From Kineosporia mesophila (GTDB lineage Bacteria > Actinomycetota > Actinomycetes > Actinomycetales > Kineosporiaceae), in assembly GCF_021129235.1 (NCBI RefSeq), contig NZ_JAJOMA010000028.1, forward strand, positions 35,978-99,977: 64,000 bases of DNA, read 5' to 3'. Below, piece by piece: positions 35,103 to 43,147 of this stretch. The notes below the pieces were generated by a model that worked only from the letters and a program-made list of their open reading frames with translations, was not told the origin of the DNA and did not search any database. Position 1 is the first letter of the stretch. Every line of letters begins with the position of its first letter. Position numbers and translations under genes: made by a program.

Positions 35103-35558
35103 GTGAGTTCTCAGGTCATCACCCAGATCGATGCCATCACCCCCAGCACGGCCACCCGCCAGGCAGCGGCAGAGGTGGTGCGGGCACTCGAGGCCCCCCA
35201 AACCCAGCCACCCACGATGCGTCTCGCTCTCGCAGGGGGGCGCTCCCTCTCGATTCCCGAGGAGTTGGTCGGTCTCATGCTCAGCGCGCTGCGTATCGCC
35301 GCCCAAGGCAACCCAGTCACGGTCGGCACGATGGACGAGGAGATGACCACCTCGGAAGCCGCAAATCTCATCGGCGTCTCCCGCCCGACCATGATCAAAC
35401 TTCTGGACGAAGAGGGCATCGGCTTTCGAATGGTGGGCACTCATCGCCGCATCTCCCGCCGGGACGTCGAGTCCTACTGGCATCATCAGGTAGAGATCAG
35501 GCGTGAGCAGGCACTTCTTTTCATGGCAGAGACCGATGCGCTCGAACTAGACTCCTGA
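35103..35558 (+). CDS. Excisionase-type helix-turn-helix protein, putative antitoxin
   Basis: The 151-aa protein has a C-terminal MerR/excisionase-like DNA-binding domain at about residues 78-130 (MTTSEAANLIGVSRPTMIKLLDEEGIGFRMVGTHRRISRRDVESYWHH) and an N-terminal helical region with a PTMRLALAGGRSLSIPEELVGLML segment. This architecture is found as antitoxin partner of PIN-domain proteins. GGAGG precedes the GTG start. A 25-bp palindrome lies upstream and the PIN gene follows after 47 bp. It presumably represses the pair and neutralises the nuclease; this is inferred from architecture and context. Confidence 0.82.
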   Translation: MSSQVITQIDAITPSTATRQAAAEVVRALEAPQTQPPTMRLALAGGRSLSIPEELVGLMLSALRIAAQGNPVTVGTMDEEMTTSEAANLIGVSRPTMIKLLDEEGIGFRMVGTHRRISRRDVESYWHHQVEIRREQALLFMAETDALELDS

Positions 35559-35605
35559 TAATTCTGGGATTTCCCAAATCAACGAGATCAGCCTAGGCTC
35601 CAACA

Positions 35606-36202
35606 ATGAGCCCGGCGGCCCTTTCGGTCTTCATCGATGCCAACATCCTCTGGTCGAAGTGCCTGGCTGACTGGGTAAATCTTTGTGCCATCCAGAAAAA
35701 TCCGGTTTTCCACGTCACATGGTCAGAAGACGTGTTGGCTGAAGTGCGTTACGGATGGCGTCAGCGCAATCCAGGAGCCAGCGAACGGGCTCTCAGTATT
35801 CTCCTGGAACGCTTTCGCGCCTTTCATCCGAAGGGGCGGGTCACTGGGTACAACCCACGCGATTACCCCCGCCCAACAGCCGATGAACATGACTGGCACG
35901 TTCTGGCGGCGGCCGCACATGCCGGGGCAGACATCCTTCTGACCGACGACACCAGCGCCTTCACCCCCGAATGCGTGGAAGACCGGTTCATCGTTCACAC
36001 CGCGGACAAGTTCTTGCTCATGCTTCTTTCCGAGAGCCCTTCCAGCGTGGGCCAAGCATTCGAATTTCAGCGACAGTACTTCGAACGCACCTACGGCTAT
36101 CCACCCGAATACTTGCTGCAGCGACTCGAAAAGGCCGGGGCACTCAGTTTCGCCGAAAAGATCCCTCAGGTCTTCCCCCACTTCTTCGAGGCGGAGAACT
36201 GA
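35606..36202 (+). CDS. PIN-domain ribonuclease, putative toxin
   Basis: The 198-aa protein is a PIN nuclease: VFIDANILWSKCLADW supplies the first acidic residue, the middle acidic residue may be Glu in WSEDVLAEVRYGW, and DWHVLAAAAHAGADILLTDDTSAF holds the metal-binding Asp pair. A C-terminal helical extension (about 140-198, VGQAFEFQRQYFERTYGYPPEYLLQRLEKAG) is longer than in classical VapC. PIN toxins usually cleave tRNA or rRNA. It follows the HTH gene in the same orientation, forming a VapBC-like module with a non-canonical antitoxin. Confidence 0.83.
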   Translation: MSPAALSVFIDANILWSKCLADWVNLCAIQKNPVFHVTWSEDVLAEVRYGWRQRNPGASERALSILLERFRAFHPKGRVTGYNPRDYPRPTADEHDWHVLAAAAHAGADILLTDDTSAFTPECVEDRFIVHTADKFLLMLLSESPSSVGQAFEFQRQYFERTYGYPPEYLLQRLEKAGALSFAEKIPQVFPHFFEAEN

Positions 36203-36222
36203 TGGGCGCCAAGCCCGAGTTC

Positions 36223-36999
36223 TTACTTGTCCCAGCGGTCGGGCTTCAGACAGAGGAACCGCTCGTCATTGGTCTTCAGCACGCCGAAATCTTCGGGGCA
36301 CTGGTCTTTCGCCTCGACCAGGGAGCTGCCCACGAAGTCGTGGTTGAAGGCGCAGTCGGCCTCCACGACGGCCCCCGAGAGCAGGTATTGGCTGGCGTCC
36401 ATGTTCCAGCACTGGCCGATGGCGGTGGCCGGATCGACGCCGGGGGTGGCGGACGGGTCCGGCCCGGCCGGGTTCAGGGCGGCGTCGACCACCGGGGTGA
36501 CCAGCATCATGTAGAACCAGAAGCCCACGAGGAAGGCGAGGAACAGGCCGCACATCCCGGCGGCCCAGACCCCGTTGCTGACCGGCCTCCCGCCGGCGGT
36601 GAAGAATGCGTGGATGCTGCGGATCATCCACAGCGTGCCGAAGATGATCCCGCCGATCCAGACGATGCCACCGTCTTTACTGGTCAGCGCCACGACAAGG
36701 GTCACGGCACCGATCAGGGCCGCGGCGAAGGCCAGGCCGAAAGCGATAAGGGCCGCGCGGCGGCCGCTCCGGATCTCCTCCCGCATTCCCATGGCCCGGA
36801 ACTCTTCCGACTCCGCCCGGGCCGGCCGAGGGGGCTCACCGTCCGACAGCGATTCCAGCCACGACGCCTCCGGGTTGTCCGGGAGCCACAACTGCCAGTC
36901 CTCCGGGGGCGGGGGCCAGGTCGGGTCGGGCCGCCAGCCGGCCGGGGGTGTCCAGTCGGTCGGCGGGGCCGGCCAGTTCGGGGGTGGGTTGTAGCGCAC
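36223..36999 (-). CDS. Membrane protein with Trp/Pro-rich N-terminal tail
   Basis: The 258-aa protein starts with a repetitive cytoplasmic tail of W-P units (NWPAPPTDW, GWRPDPTWPPPPEDWQLW), followed by an acidic/basic linker, three to four helices (about residues 82-180, LIAFGLAFAAALIGAVTLVVAL; IVWIGGIIFGTLWMI; MCGLFLAFLVGFWFYMMLV) and an extracellular domain with three Cys (IGQCWNMD, EADCAFNHDF, DQCPEDFG, FLCLKPD gives a fourth). The C-terminal Cys-containing region resembles septum-formation-type (DUF4190-associated) domains. A similar W-P tail is on the protein at 58104-59291. The function is unknown. Confidence 0.78.
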   Translation of the reverse strand: MRYNPPPNWPAPPTDWTPPAGWRPDPTWPPPPEDWQLWLPDNPEASWLESLSDGEPPRPARAESEEFRAMGMREEIRSGRRAALIAFGLAFAAALIGAVTLVVALTSKDGGIVWIGGIIFGTLWMIRSIHAFFTAGGRPVSNGVWAAGMCGLFLAFLVGFWFYMMLVTPVVDAALNPAGPDPSATPGVDPATAIGQCWNMDASQYLLSGAVVEADCAFNHDFVGSSLVEAKDQCPEDFGVLKTNDERFLCLKPDRWDK

Positions 37000-37062
37000 A
37001 GGGAATTCTCAGATTCTGCCTGCCACCCTGTCCACAGATCACCTCAATCGTGATGTAAACGA

Positions 37063-38082
37063 TCAATACGACCCGGTGGTGCTCTCCCGGGCCACCAAGC
37101 GGTACCCCGCCTTCAGATCGACGCCAGGCACCGGTTCCTTGCTACCGATCCTCATCACCAGCCGTTCCACCGCCAGCCGGGCAATTTCGCGCTTGTCCGG
37201 GGAGATGGTGCTGATCGTGGGCCGGTTGTAGCGCCCGTCTTCGATGTCGTCGTACCCGATCACCGCGATGTCTTCCGGCACCCGCAACCCACGCGCCAGA
37301 GCGGTGTGGATCGCCCCCGACGCCACCAGGTCGCTGTAGCAGAACACCGAGTCCGGCGGGCTATCAAGCTCCAGAAGGGCTTTCATCGCCTCGGCGCCGT
37401 CCACCCGGTTGAAGCGCGGGGTACTGACGATCAGCGACTCGTCGACCTCCAGACCGGCCTCGGCGTGAGCGGCGCGAAAGCCCGCCGTGCGCCGCTGCGC
37501 CGCCTCGCCCGTCGGGTAGGGCTGGTCACCGATCGCGGCGATACGACGCCGGCCCAGTGAGACCAGGTGCCGCACCGCCTCGGTGGAGGCCGCCACGTCG
37601 TCAATACCGACGTGGTCAAAATTGGCCGCAGACGTGCGTTCTCCGATCACGACCAGGGGCAGCGCTGGATCGCGATTTGAAAGGTCTTGCTGGGAAAGAC
37701 CTAACGGGCTGTAGATCATGCCGTCGAACAGGCTGCGGTGCGAATGCGGCCCGATCAGCTGGCCTTCGTGCTCACGGTCGCCGTCGGACTGGTCGATGAG
37801 AACGTTGTAGCCGGCCTGCCGGGCTACCGGGATGATGGCCTGCAACAGCTCGGCGAAGTACGGGGTGTCGATGTAGGGCACCACCACGACGATCTGCCCC
37901 GAGCGGCCGGTGGCCAGATGCCGGGCCAGCACGTTGGGCCGGTAGCCGAGCTGGGCGATGGCCTGCTCGACCTTCAGCCGGGTCGACTCGGTGACGCGGG
38001 CGTATCCGTTGACCACGTTCGACACCGTGCGCGGGGACACCCCGGCCACATCGGCTACATCACGCAGTGTTGCCTCTTTCAT
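37063..38082 (-). CDS. LacI-family transcriptional repressor of the sugar operon
   Basis: The 339-aa regulator has the LacI headpiece at residues 1-55 (MKEATLRDVADVAGVSPRTVSNVVNGYARVTESTRLKVEQAI, hinge GYRPNVLARHL) and a periplasmic-binding-like ligand domain (QIVVVVPYIDTPYFAELLQAI; VFCYSDLVASGAIHTALARGL; IAVIGYDDIEDGRYNRPTISTI). It is divergent from the CUT1 transporter/GH51 operon, with a 14-bp palindrome in between, and probably represses it until an arabinose-derived sugar binds. The start at 38082 is preferred; an upstream extension of 120 codons is not homologous-looking. Confidence 0.93.
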   Translation of the reverse strand: MKEATLRDVADVAGVSPRTVSNVVNGYARVTESTRLKVEQAIAQLGYRPNVLARHLATGRSGQIVVVVPYIDTPYFAELLQAIIPVARQAGYNVLIDQSDGDREHEGQLIGPHSHRSLFDGMIYSPLGLSQQDLSNRDPALPLVVIGERTSAANFDHVGIDDVAASTEAVRHLVSLGRRRIAAIGDQPYPTGEAAQRRTAGFRAAHAEAGLEVDESLIVSTPRFNRVDGAEAMKALLELDSPPDSVFCYSDLVASGAIHTALARGLRVPEDIAVIGYDDIEDGRYNRPTISTISPDKREIARLAVERLVMRIGSKEPVPGVDLKAGYRLVARESTTGSY

Positions 38083-38182
38083 GGGCACCCTCTCACCTAG
38101 GCGGGGCCCACGCACCCGCACCGCCCATCGTATTTCCGCCAGATCAACCCTTGTCACCCCGATATGGCGCGGGCATACTCCT

Positions 38183-38196
38183 TTGCAGCGCTGCAA
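38183..38196. promoter_or_regulatory. LacI-type operator
   Basis: TTGCAGCGCTGCAA is a perfect 14-bp palindrome with the central CG typical of LacI/GalR operators. It lies 100 bp upstream of the lacI-family start and 127 bp upstream of the substrate-binding gene. Confidence 0.8.
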
Positions 38197-38323
38197 TGGG
38201 ACTTGGACCACATAGACACACGCAGCCCGGAAGCCTTCACCGGCCCGGGTCAGCTGCCCCATGCGTGACTTTACGTAGTCCCAGGCGGCACCACCCCATG
38301 TCATGACCAAAGGAGGCATCGAC

Positions 38324-39673
38324 ATGCGCTTCAGCAAACCCTCAGTCATCGTCACCGGCCTGATCGCCACCATCGGCCTGAGCGCGTGCGGCGGTGGAAG
38401 TGACGGCGGTTCGTCCGCCTCGGCCACCAAGTGCACGAACAAGATCGTTCACGCCGACGCCAAACAGGTCTCGGTCTGGGCCTGGTACCCGAACATGGCC
38501 AAGGTCGTGGACAACTTCAACAACCAGCACACCGATGTGCAGGTGTGCTGGTCGAACGCGGGCCAGGGCCAGGCCGAGTACGACAAGTTCCAGACCTCGA
38601 TCTCGGCCAAGAAGGGCGCGCCCGACGTGGTGATGCTCGAGGCCGAGCAGCTCACCGGCTTCGAGATCCAGGACGCGCTGGTCGATCTGGCCCCGCTGGG
38701 TGCCGACAAGGTGAAGGGCGACTTCAGCGAGGGGGCCTGGAAAGACGTGTCGCAGGGCTCCGCGGTGTACGCGATCCCGGTCGACGGCGGCCCGATGGCC
38801 ATGATCTACCGCAAGGACATCTTCAAGAAGTACGACATCGATCCGCCGAAGACTTGGGACGAGTACGCCGCCGCGGCCCAGAAGCTGAAGGCCGCGGGCG
38901 GGCCCGCCTTCGGGGACATGGGCAGCAACGTGCCGGCCCTGGTCACCTCGCTGATGATCCAGAAGGGTGCGCAGCCCTTCCAGTACGACCTCTCCGACAA
39001 GCTGAACATCGGTATCAAGCTCGACGACCAGGCGACCAAGGACGTCCTCAATTACTGGGGTGACCTGGCCAAGAAGGGCCTGATCGGCAAGGAGGACCAG
39101 TTCACCACCGACTACATCTCCGGTGTGGTCAGCGGTAAGTACGCCACCTACGTCTCGGCCGCCTGGGCCCCCGGTTACCTGACGGGCCAGGGTGTGGGCG
39201 AGGGCGACGACGCCGGCCAGTTCGGCGTGGCCGAACTGCCGCAGTGGGACGCGAGCAGCCCGGTCTCGGTGAACTGGGGCGGCTCCACCTTCGCCGTGAC
39301 CACGCAGGCCAAGGACAAGGCCGCGGCGGCCGAGGTGGCGATGGGCCTGTACGCCGACGACGCGTCGCTGGAAGACGGCTGGAAGACCCAGACCATCTTC
39401 CCGCTGAACCAGACCGTGCTGAAGTCGGACGAGTTCGTGAATGCCAAGGTGAAGTTCTTCGACGGCCAGACGGCCAACAAGGACATCTACGTACCGGCCG
39501 AGAATGCCTATTCCGGGGCCACGTACAGCCCTTTCACGGTGTACTACTACGCTCAGCTACAGGCCCAGATGGTGAAGCTCCTCGCCGGGCAGACGACGGG
39601 CGACCAGGCCGCGGCCGATCTGCAGAAGCAGCTCGTGGAGTACGCCAAGGGTCAAGGCTTCACCGTGCGATGA
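38324..39673 (+). CDS. CUT1 sugar ABC transporter substrate-binding lipoprotein
   Basis: The 449-aa protein has a lipoprotein signal (VIVTGLIATIGLSAC with Cys as lipid site) and the family 1 solute-binding fold: VSVWAWYPNMAKVVDNFNNQHTDVQV, GAPDVVMLEAEQLTGFE, VYAIPVDGGPMAMIYRKDIFKKYDI, PKTWDEYAAAAQKL and SVNWGGSTFAVTTQAKDKAAA. It delivers an oligosaccharide to the permeases. The ATG at 38324 is chosen because AAAGGAGG lies 7 bp upstream; an earlier in-frame ATG overlaps that site. It heads a four-gene operon with overlapping start/stop codons. Confidence 0.94.
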   Translation: MRFSKPSVIVTGLIATIGLSACGGGSDGGSSASATKCTNKIVHADAKQVSVWAWYPNMAKVVDNFNNQHTDVQVCWSNAGQGQAEYDKFQTSISAKKGAPDVVMLEAEQLTGFEIQDALVDLAPLGADKVKGDFSEGAWKDVSQGSAVYAIPVDGGPMAMIYRKDIFKKYDIDPPKTWDEYAAAAQKLKAAGGPAFGDMGSNVPALVTSLMIQKGAQPFQYDLSDKLNIGIKLDDQATKDVLNYWGDLAKKGLIGKEDQFTTDYISGVVSGKYATYVSAAWAPGYLTGQGVGEGDDAGQFGVAELPQWDASSPVSVNWGGSTFAVTTQAKDKAAAAEVAMGLYADDASLEDGWKTQTIFPLNQTVLKSDEFVNAKVKFFDGQTANKDIYVPAENAYSGATYSPFTVYYYAQLQAQMVKLLAGQTTGDQAAADLQKQLVEYAKGQGFTVR

Positions 39674-40608
39674 CCGTCATCACCGCAAAAGGCACCCCGG
39701 AGACCCGGGTGCCCACTTCGTCCCGTCGTAGACACTTTCGCCGCGACCAGATCGGCTGGCTGTTCGTCCTGCCCTTCCTGGTGGTCTTCCTGACCTTCCT
39801 GGTGGCACCTCTGCTCTACGCCGGCTACCTGAGCCTTTACACCAAGGGCCTGGCCACCGGGACCACCTTCGCCGGATTCGACAACTACACCAGGGCCTTC
39901 CACGACCCGGCGTTCCGCCACGGCCTCTGGCTGGTGGTCCGGTTCAGCCTGGTGGTGATCCCGCTGCAGATCGGGGTGGCGCTGGTCGCGGCCCTGCTGC
40001 TGGACGAGATCACCGGCCGGCTGGCCAGTTTCAGCCGATTGATGATCTTCCTGCCGTACGCCGTACCGGCCGTCATCGGGGCTCTGATGTGGGGCTTCCT
40101 CTACAGCCCGAGCTTCGGCCCGATGGAGCAGATCGCCTCGTTGTTCAACGTGCAGGCACCGTTCCTGCTCAGTCAGGGCAACATCTTCTACGGTCTGCTG
40201 AACATCGTCACCTGGCAGTGGTCCGGTTACTACATGATCATCATCTACGCGGCCCTGAAGAGCATCGACTCCTCGCTCTACGAGGCGGCGCGGCTCGACG
40301 GTGCCAACGCCCGGCAGATCGCGCTGCGGATCAAGGTTCCGCTGGTCACGTCGGCACTCGTGCTGATCCTGATCTTCTCGCTGATCGGCACCCTGCAGTT
40401 CTTCACCGAACCGCAGATCGTCAGCCCGATCGCGAACGGCTCGGTGACACCGGAGTTCACGCCGAACATCTACGCGTTCAACCTGGCCTTCCGGTACGCA
40501 CAGTTCAACTACGCCTCGGCCATCTCGTTCTCGCTCGGGTTCGTGGTGTTCCTGGCAGTGGCGATCTTCACCTTTGCCACCCGTAAGCGAGGAGGGCTGT
40601 TCACATGA
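39670..40608 (+). CDS. CUT1 sugar ABC transporter permease (MalF/UgpA-like)
   Basis: The 312-aa permease has six helices and the EAA loop LYEAARLDGANARQIALRIKVPL that docks the ATPase. The N-terminus is basic and cytoplasmic (SSRRRHFRRDQIG). It starts by ATGA overlap with the binding-protein gene. It pairs with the MalG-like permease encoded next. No ATPase is encoded in the operon, so a shared MsiK-type ATPase encoded elsewhere is probably used, as known for several actinobacterial CUT1 systems. Confidence 0.94.
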   Translation: MTVITAKGTPETRVPTSSRRRHFRRDQIGWLFVLPFLVVFLTFLVAPLLYAGYLSLYTKGLATGTTFAGFDNYTRAFHDPAFRHGLWLVVRFSLVVIPLQIGVALVAALLLDEITGRLASFSRLMIFLPYAVPAVIGALMWGFLYSPSFGPMEQIASLFNVQAPFLLSQGNIFYGLLNIVTWQWSGYYMIIIYAALKSIDSSLYEAARLDGANARQIALRIKVPLVTSALVLILIFSLIGTLQFFTEPQIVSPIANGSVTPEFTPNIYAFNLAFRYAQFNYASAISFSLGFVVFLAVAIFTFATRKRGGLFT

Positions 40609-41453
40609 GCAAGCCTCGTCATGTCGGCGCGAAACTTATTCTGCTGGCGTTGGTCTGCTACTTCCTGCTGCCGGTCTGGTGGCTGCTGGTAGCCAGCACG
40701 AAGAATTCGCACGGCCTATTCTCCGGGTCCGGCGCGCTCTGGTTCGACGGGTTCCACCTGTTCGGCAACCTGGGCGACCTGTTCACCTACAACAACGGCG
40801 AGTACCTGCGCTGGCTGTGGAACTCGGTGCTCTACGCCGGGGTGGGCGGGATCGGGTGCACGATCGTCTCGGTGCTCGCCGGCTACGGCTTCGCGATGTA
40901 CCGGTTCACCGGCCGCAACCTGGTTTTCGCGGCCGTGCTCGGGTCGGTCATGGTTCCCCTCACCGCCCTGGTGATCCCGACGTTCGTGATGATGTCGAAC
41001 GCCGGGCTCACCGACACCATCTGGGCGGTGATCCTGCCGTCGCTGCTCAGCCCGTTCGCGGTGTACCTGATGCGGGTCTACACGGCCGGGTCGATCCCCG
41101 ACGAGCTGGTCGACGCCGCGCGCATCGACGGGGCCGGTGAGTTGCGGATCTTCCTGCAGGTCGCGCTGCCCCTGATGCGCCCGGGGGTGGTCACCGTGAT
41201 GCTGCTGAGTGTCGTCGCCACCTGGAACAACTACTTCCTGCCCCTGACCATGCTCTCCAGCTCCAAGCTGTACCCGCTGACCGTGGGCATCGGCCTGTGG
41301 GAGCAACTGGCCGCCTCCAACAACGGTGGTGGGCAGTCGCTCTGGAACCTCATCATCGTCGGCTCACTGGTCTCGGTCCTCCCGCTCGTCCTCGCCTTCC
41401 TGACCCTGCAGCGTTACTGGCAGGGCGGTCTGACCGTAGGAAGTCTCAAGTGA
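40605..41453 (+). CDS. CUT1 sugar ABC transporter permease (MalG/UgpE-like)
   Basis: The 282-aa permease has six helices and the EAA motif DELVDAARIDGAGELRIFLQVALPLMRPG. The N-terminal helix (LILLALVCYFLLPVWWLLVAS) and the conserved WNNYFLPL segment place it in the MalG branch. It overlaps the previous permease by 4 bp and the glycosidase by 4 bp. Together these proteins import an oligosaccharide that the GH51 enzyme can hydrolyse. Confidence 0.94.
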   Translation: MSKPRHVGAKLILLALVCYFLLPVWWLLVASTKNSHGLFSGSGALWFDGFHLFGNLGDLFTYNNGEYLRWLWNSVLYAGVGGIGCTIVSVLAGYGFAMYRFTGRNLVFAAVLGSVMVPLTALVIPTFVMMSNAGLTDTIWAVILPSLLSPFAVYLMRVYTAGSIPDELVDAARIDGAGELRIFLQVALPLMRPGVVTVMLLSVVATWNNYFLPLTMLSSSKLYPLTVGIGLWEQLAASNNGGGQSLWNLIIVGSLVSVLPLVLAFLTLQRYWQGGLTVGSLK

Positions 41454-42997
41454 CATCAACCTCTGGGGGAAAACCTTTGCTCTCCGCCTCCTTCCGGCTC
41501 GATCCAGCCTTCACTGTCGCGCCCGTCTCCCGCCGCACGTTCGGCTCGTTCGTCGAGCACATGGGCCGCTGCGTCTACACCGGTATCTACGAGCCGGGCC
41601 ATCCGACGGCGGACGGTGACGGGTTCCGGGAAGACGTGCTGGCCCTCACGCGTGAACTCGGTGTCTCCCTGGTGCGCTACCCCGGAGGCAATTTCGTCTC
41701 CGGGTACCGCTGGGAAGACGGCATCGGCCCGGTCTCGGAGCGCCCGGTCCGAAGGGATCTCGCCTGGCACAGCCTGGAGACGAACGAGGTCGGCATCGAC
41801 GAGTTCGTGAAGTGGGCGGACAAGGCCGGGGTGGAGGTGATGTACGCGCTGAACCTGGGCACCCGGGGGGTGCAGGAGGCTCTCGACGCCCATGAGTACA
41901 TCAATCAGCCCGACCGCACCCACCTCGCCGAGCTGCGGCGGGCCAACGGTAGCGAGAAGCCGTACGGGATCCGGATGTTCTGCCTGGGCAACGAACTCGA
42001 CGGCCCCTGGCAGACCGGGCACAAGACCGCGGCGGAGTACGGCCGGCTCGCGGCCGAGACCGCCCGGGCCCTGCGCTCGGCCGACGCGGACCTCGAGCTG
42101 GTCGCCGTGGGTAGTTCCAGCTCGTCCATGCCGACGTTCGCGGCCTGGGAGGCCGAGGTGCTGGAGCACACCTACGACGCCGTCGACTACATCTCGGCCC
42201 ACGCGTACTACGAGCCGCTGAACGGGGACGTCGCGAGTTTCCTGGCCTCGGCCGTCGACATGGACCACTTCGTCGACAGCGTGGTCGCCACCGCGGACAG
42301 CGTGGGCGCCAGGCTGAAGAGCAAGAAGCGGATCATGGTGTCGTTCGACGAGTGGAACGTCTGGCGCCAAAGTGATTTCGAGGCAAGTCTGGGCAATCTG
42401 TCGTCGGAGTGGCGAATCGCCCCGCGGGTGATCGAAGACCGGTACGACGTGACCGACGCGGTGGTGGTGGGCAACCTGCTCATCTCCCTGCTGCGGCACA
42501 GCGACCGGGTCACGGCGGCCTGCCAGGCGCAGCTGGTCAACGTGATCGCACCGATCCGCAGTGAACCGGGCGGTCCGGCCTGGCGGCAGACGATCTTCCA
42601 CCCGTTCGCGATCACCTCCCGGCTGGCCCGGGGCAAGGTGCTGCGGGTCGAGCCGCACGGGCCGGTGTACGAGACGGCCCGGTTCGGTGAGGTGCCGGTG
42701 GTGGACGCCGTGGCCACCCATGACGAGGAGGCCGGTGAGATCAGCGTGTTCGTGGTGAACCGGTCACAGGACGAGGCGGTCACCTTGTCGGTGCCGCTGG
42801 GGAGTTTCGAGAGCAGGACGTTCACGGTCGCCGAGGCGTGGACGCTCACCGATGACGATCTGTCGGCCTCCAACACGGCGGACGATCCGGATCGGGTGGT
42901 ACCGGTGACGACCGAGGGCGTGGTGATCGAGGACGGCGAGCTCCGGCTCACCCTCCCCGCGGTGTCCTGGAGCGCGATCCGGATCACGCTGCAATAG
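41450..42997 (+). CDS. GH51 alpha-L-arabinofuranosidase
   Basis: The 515-aa intracellular glycosidase removes terminal arabinofuranose from imported arabino-oligosaccharides. Family features include FGSFVEHMGRCVYTGIYEPGH, RYPGGNFVSGYRWEDGIGP, the acid/base Glu182 in GNELDGPWQ, ISAHAYY and the nucleophile Glu301 in SFDEWNVW, followed by a C-terminal beta domain. No signal peptide is present. The GTG start overlaps the permease stop (GTGA). A TTG at 41477, with GGGGGA six bases before it, is a serious alternative start. It defines the substrate class of the operon as arabinose-containing. Confidence 0.94.
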   Translation: MTSTSGGKPLLSASFRLDPAFTVAPVSRRTFGSFVEHMGRCVYTGIYEPGHPTADGDGFREDVLALTRELGVSLVRYPGGNFVSGYRWEDGIGPVSERPVRRDLAWHSLETNEVGIDEFVKWADKAGVEVMYALNLGTRGVQEALDAHEYINQPDRTHLAELRRANGSEKPYGIRMFCLGNELDGPWQTGHKTAAEYGRLAAETARALRSADADLELVAVGSSSSSMPTFAAWEAEVLEHTYDAVDYISAHAYYEPLNGDVASFLASAVDMDHFVDSVVATADSVGARLKSKKRIMVSFDEWNVWRQSDFEASLGNLSSEWRIAPRVIEDRYDVTDAVVVGNLLISLLRHSDRVTAACQAQLVNVIAPIRSEPGGPAWRQTIFHPFAITSRLARGKVLRVEPHGPVYETARFGEVPVVDAVATHDEEAGEISVFVVNRSQDEAVTLSVPLGSFESRTFTVAEAWTLTDDDLSASNTADDPDRVVPVTTEGVVIEDGELRLTLPAVSWSAIRITLQ

Positions 42998-43018
42998 TTC
43001 CTCCGGGCAATCATCTTT

Positions 43019-43130
43019 CGGTTCGCGGTGTGACCTGGGACGCCCCTGCGTGCTCCCCCGGAACCACCTGTGTACGGACAGCGTTGGGCCTTGCAATTGC
43101 CGCATCCTTTCCTGACCACACCGCGAACCG
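43019..43130 (+). ncRNA. Candidate structured 5' leader of terC
   Basis: CGGTTCGCGGTGTG (43019-43032) and its exact reverse complement (43117-43130) can form a 14-bp helix that encloses 84 nt, including a smaller CTGT/ACAG hairpin. The right arm ends at the first base of GGAAGG, a plausible ribosome site 12 nt before the terC ATG. TerC genes are often controlled by the manganese-sensing yybP-ykoY riboswitch, but the conserved bases of that aptamer were not found here. Alternatively the arms are protein-binding sites. Confidence 0.5.
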
Positions 43131-43147
43131 GAAGGCCCCTCGTCTCT

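Noticed and set aside
43019..43130. Canonical yybP-ykoY manganese riboswitch
   Set aside because: The expected conserved G/A-rich internal-loop bases could not be located; reported instead as an unclassified structured leader.
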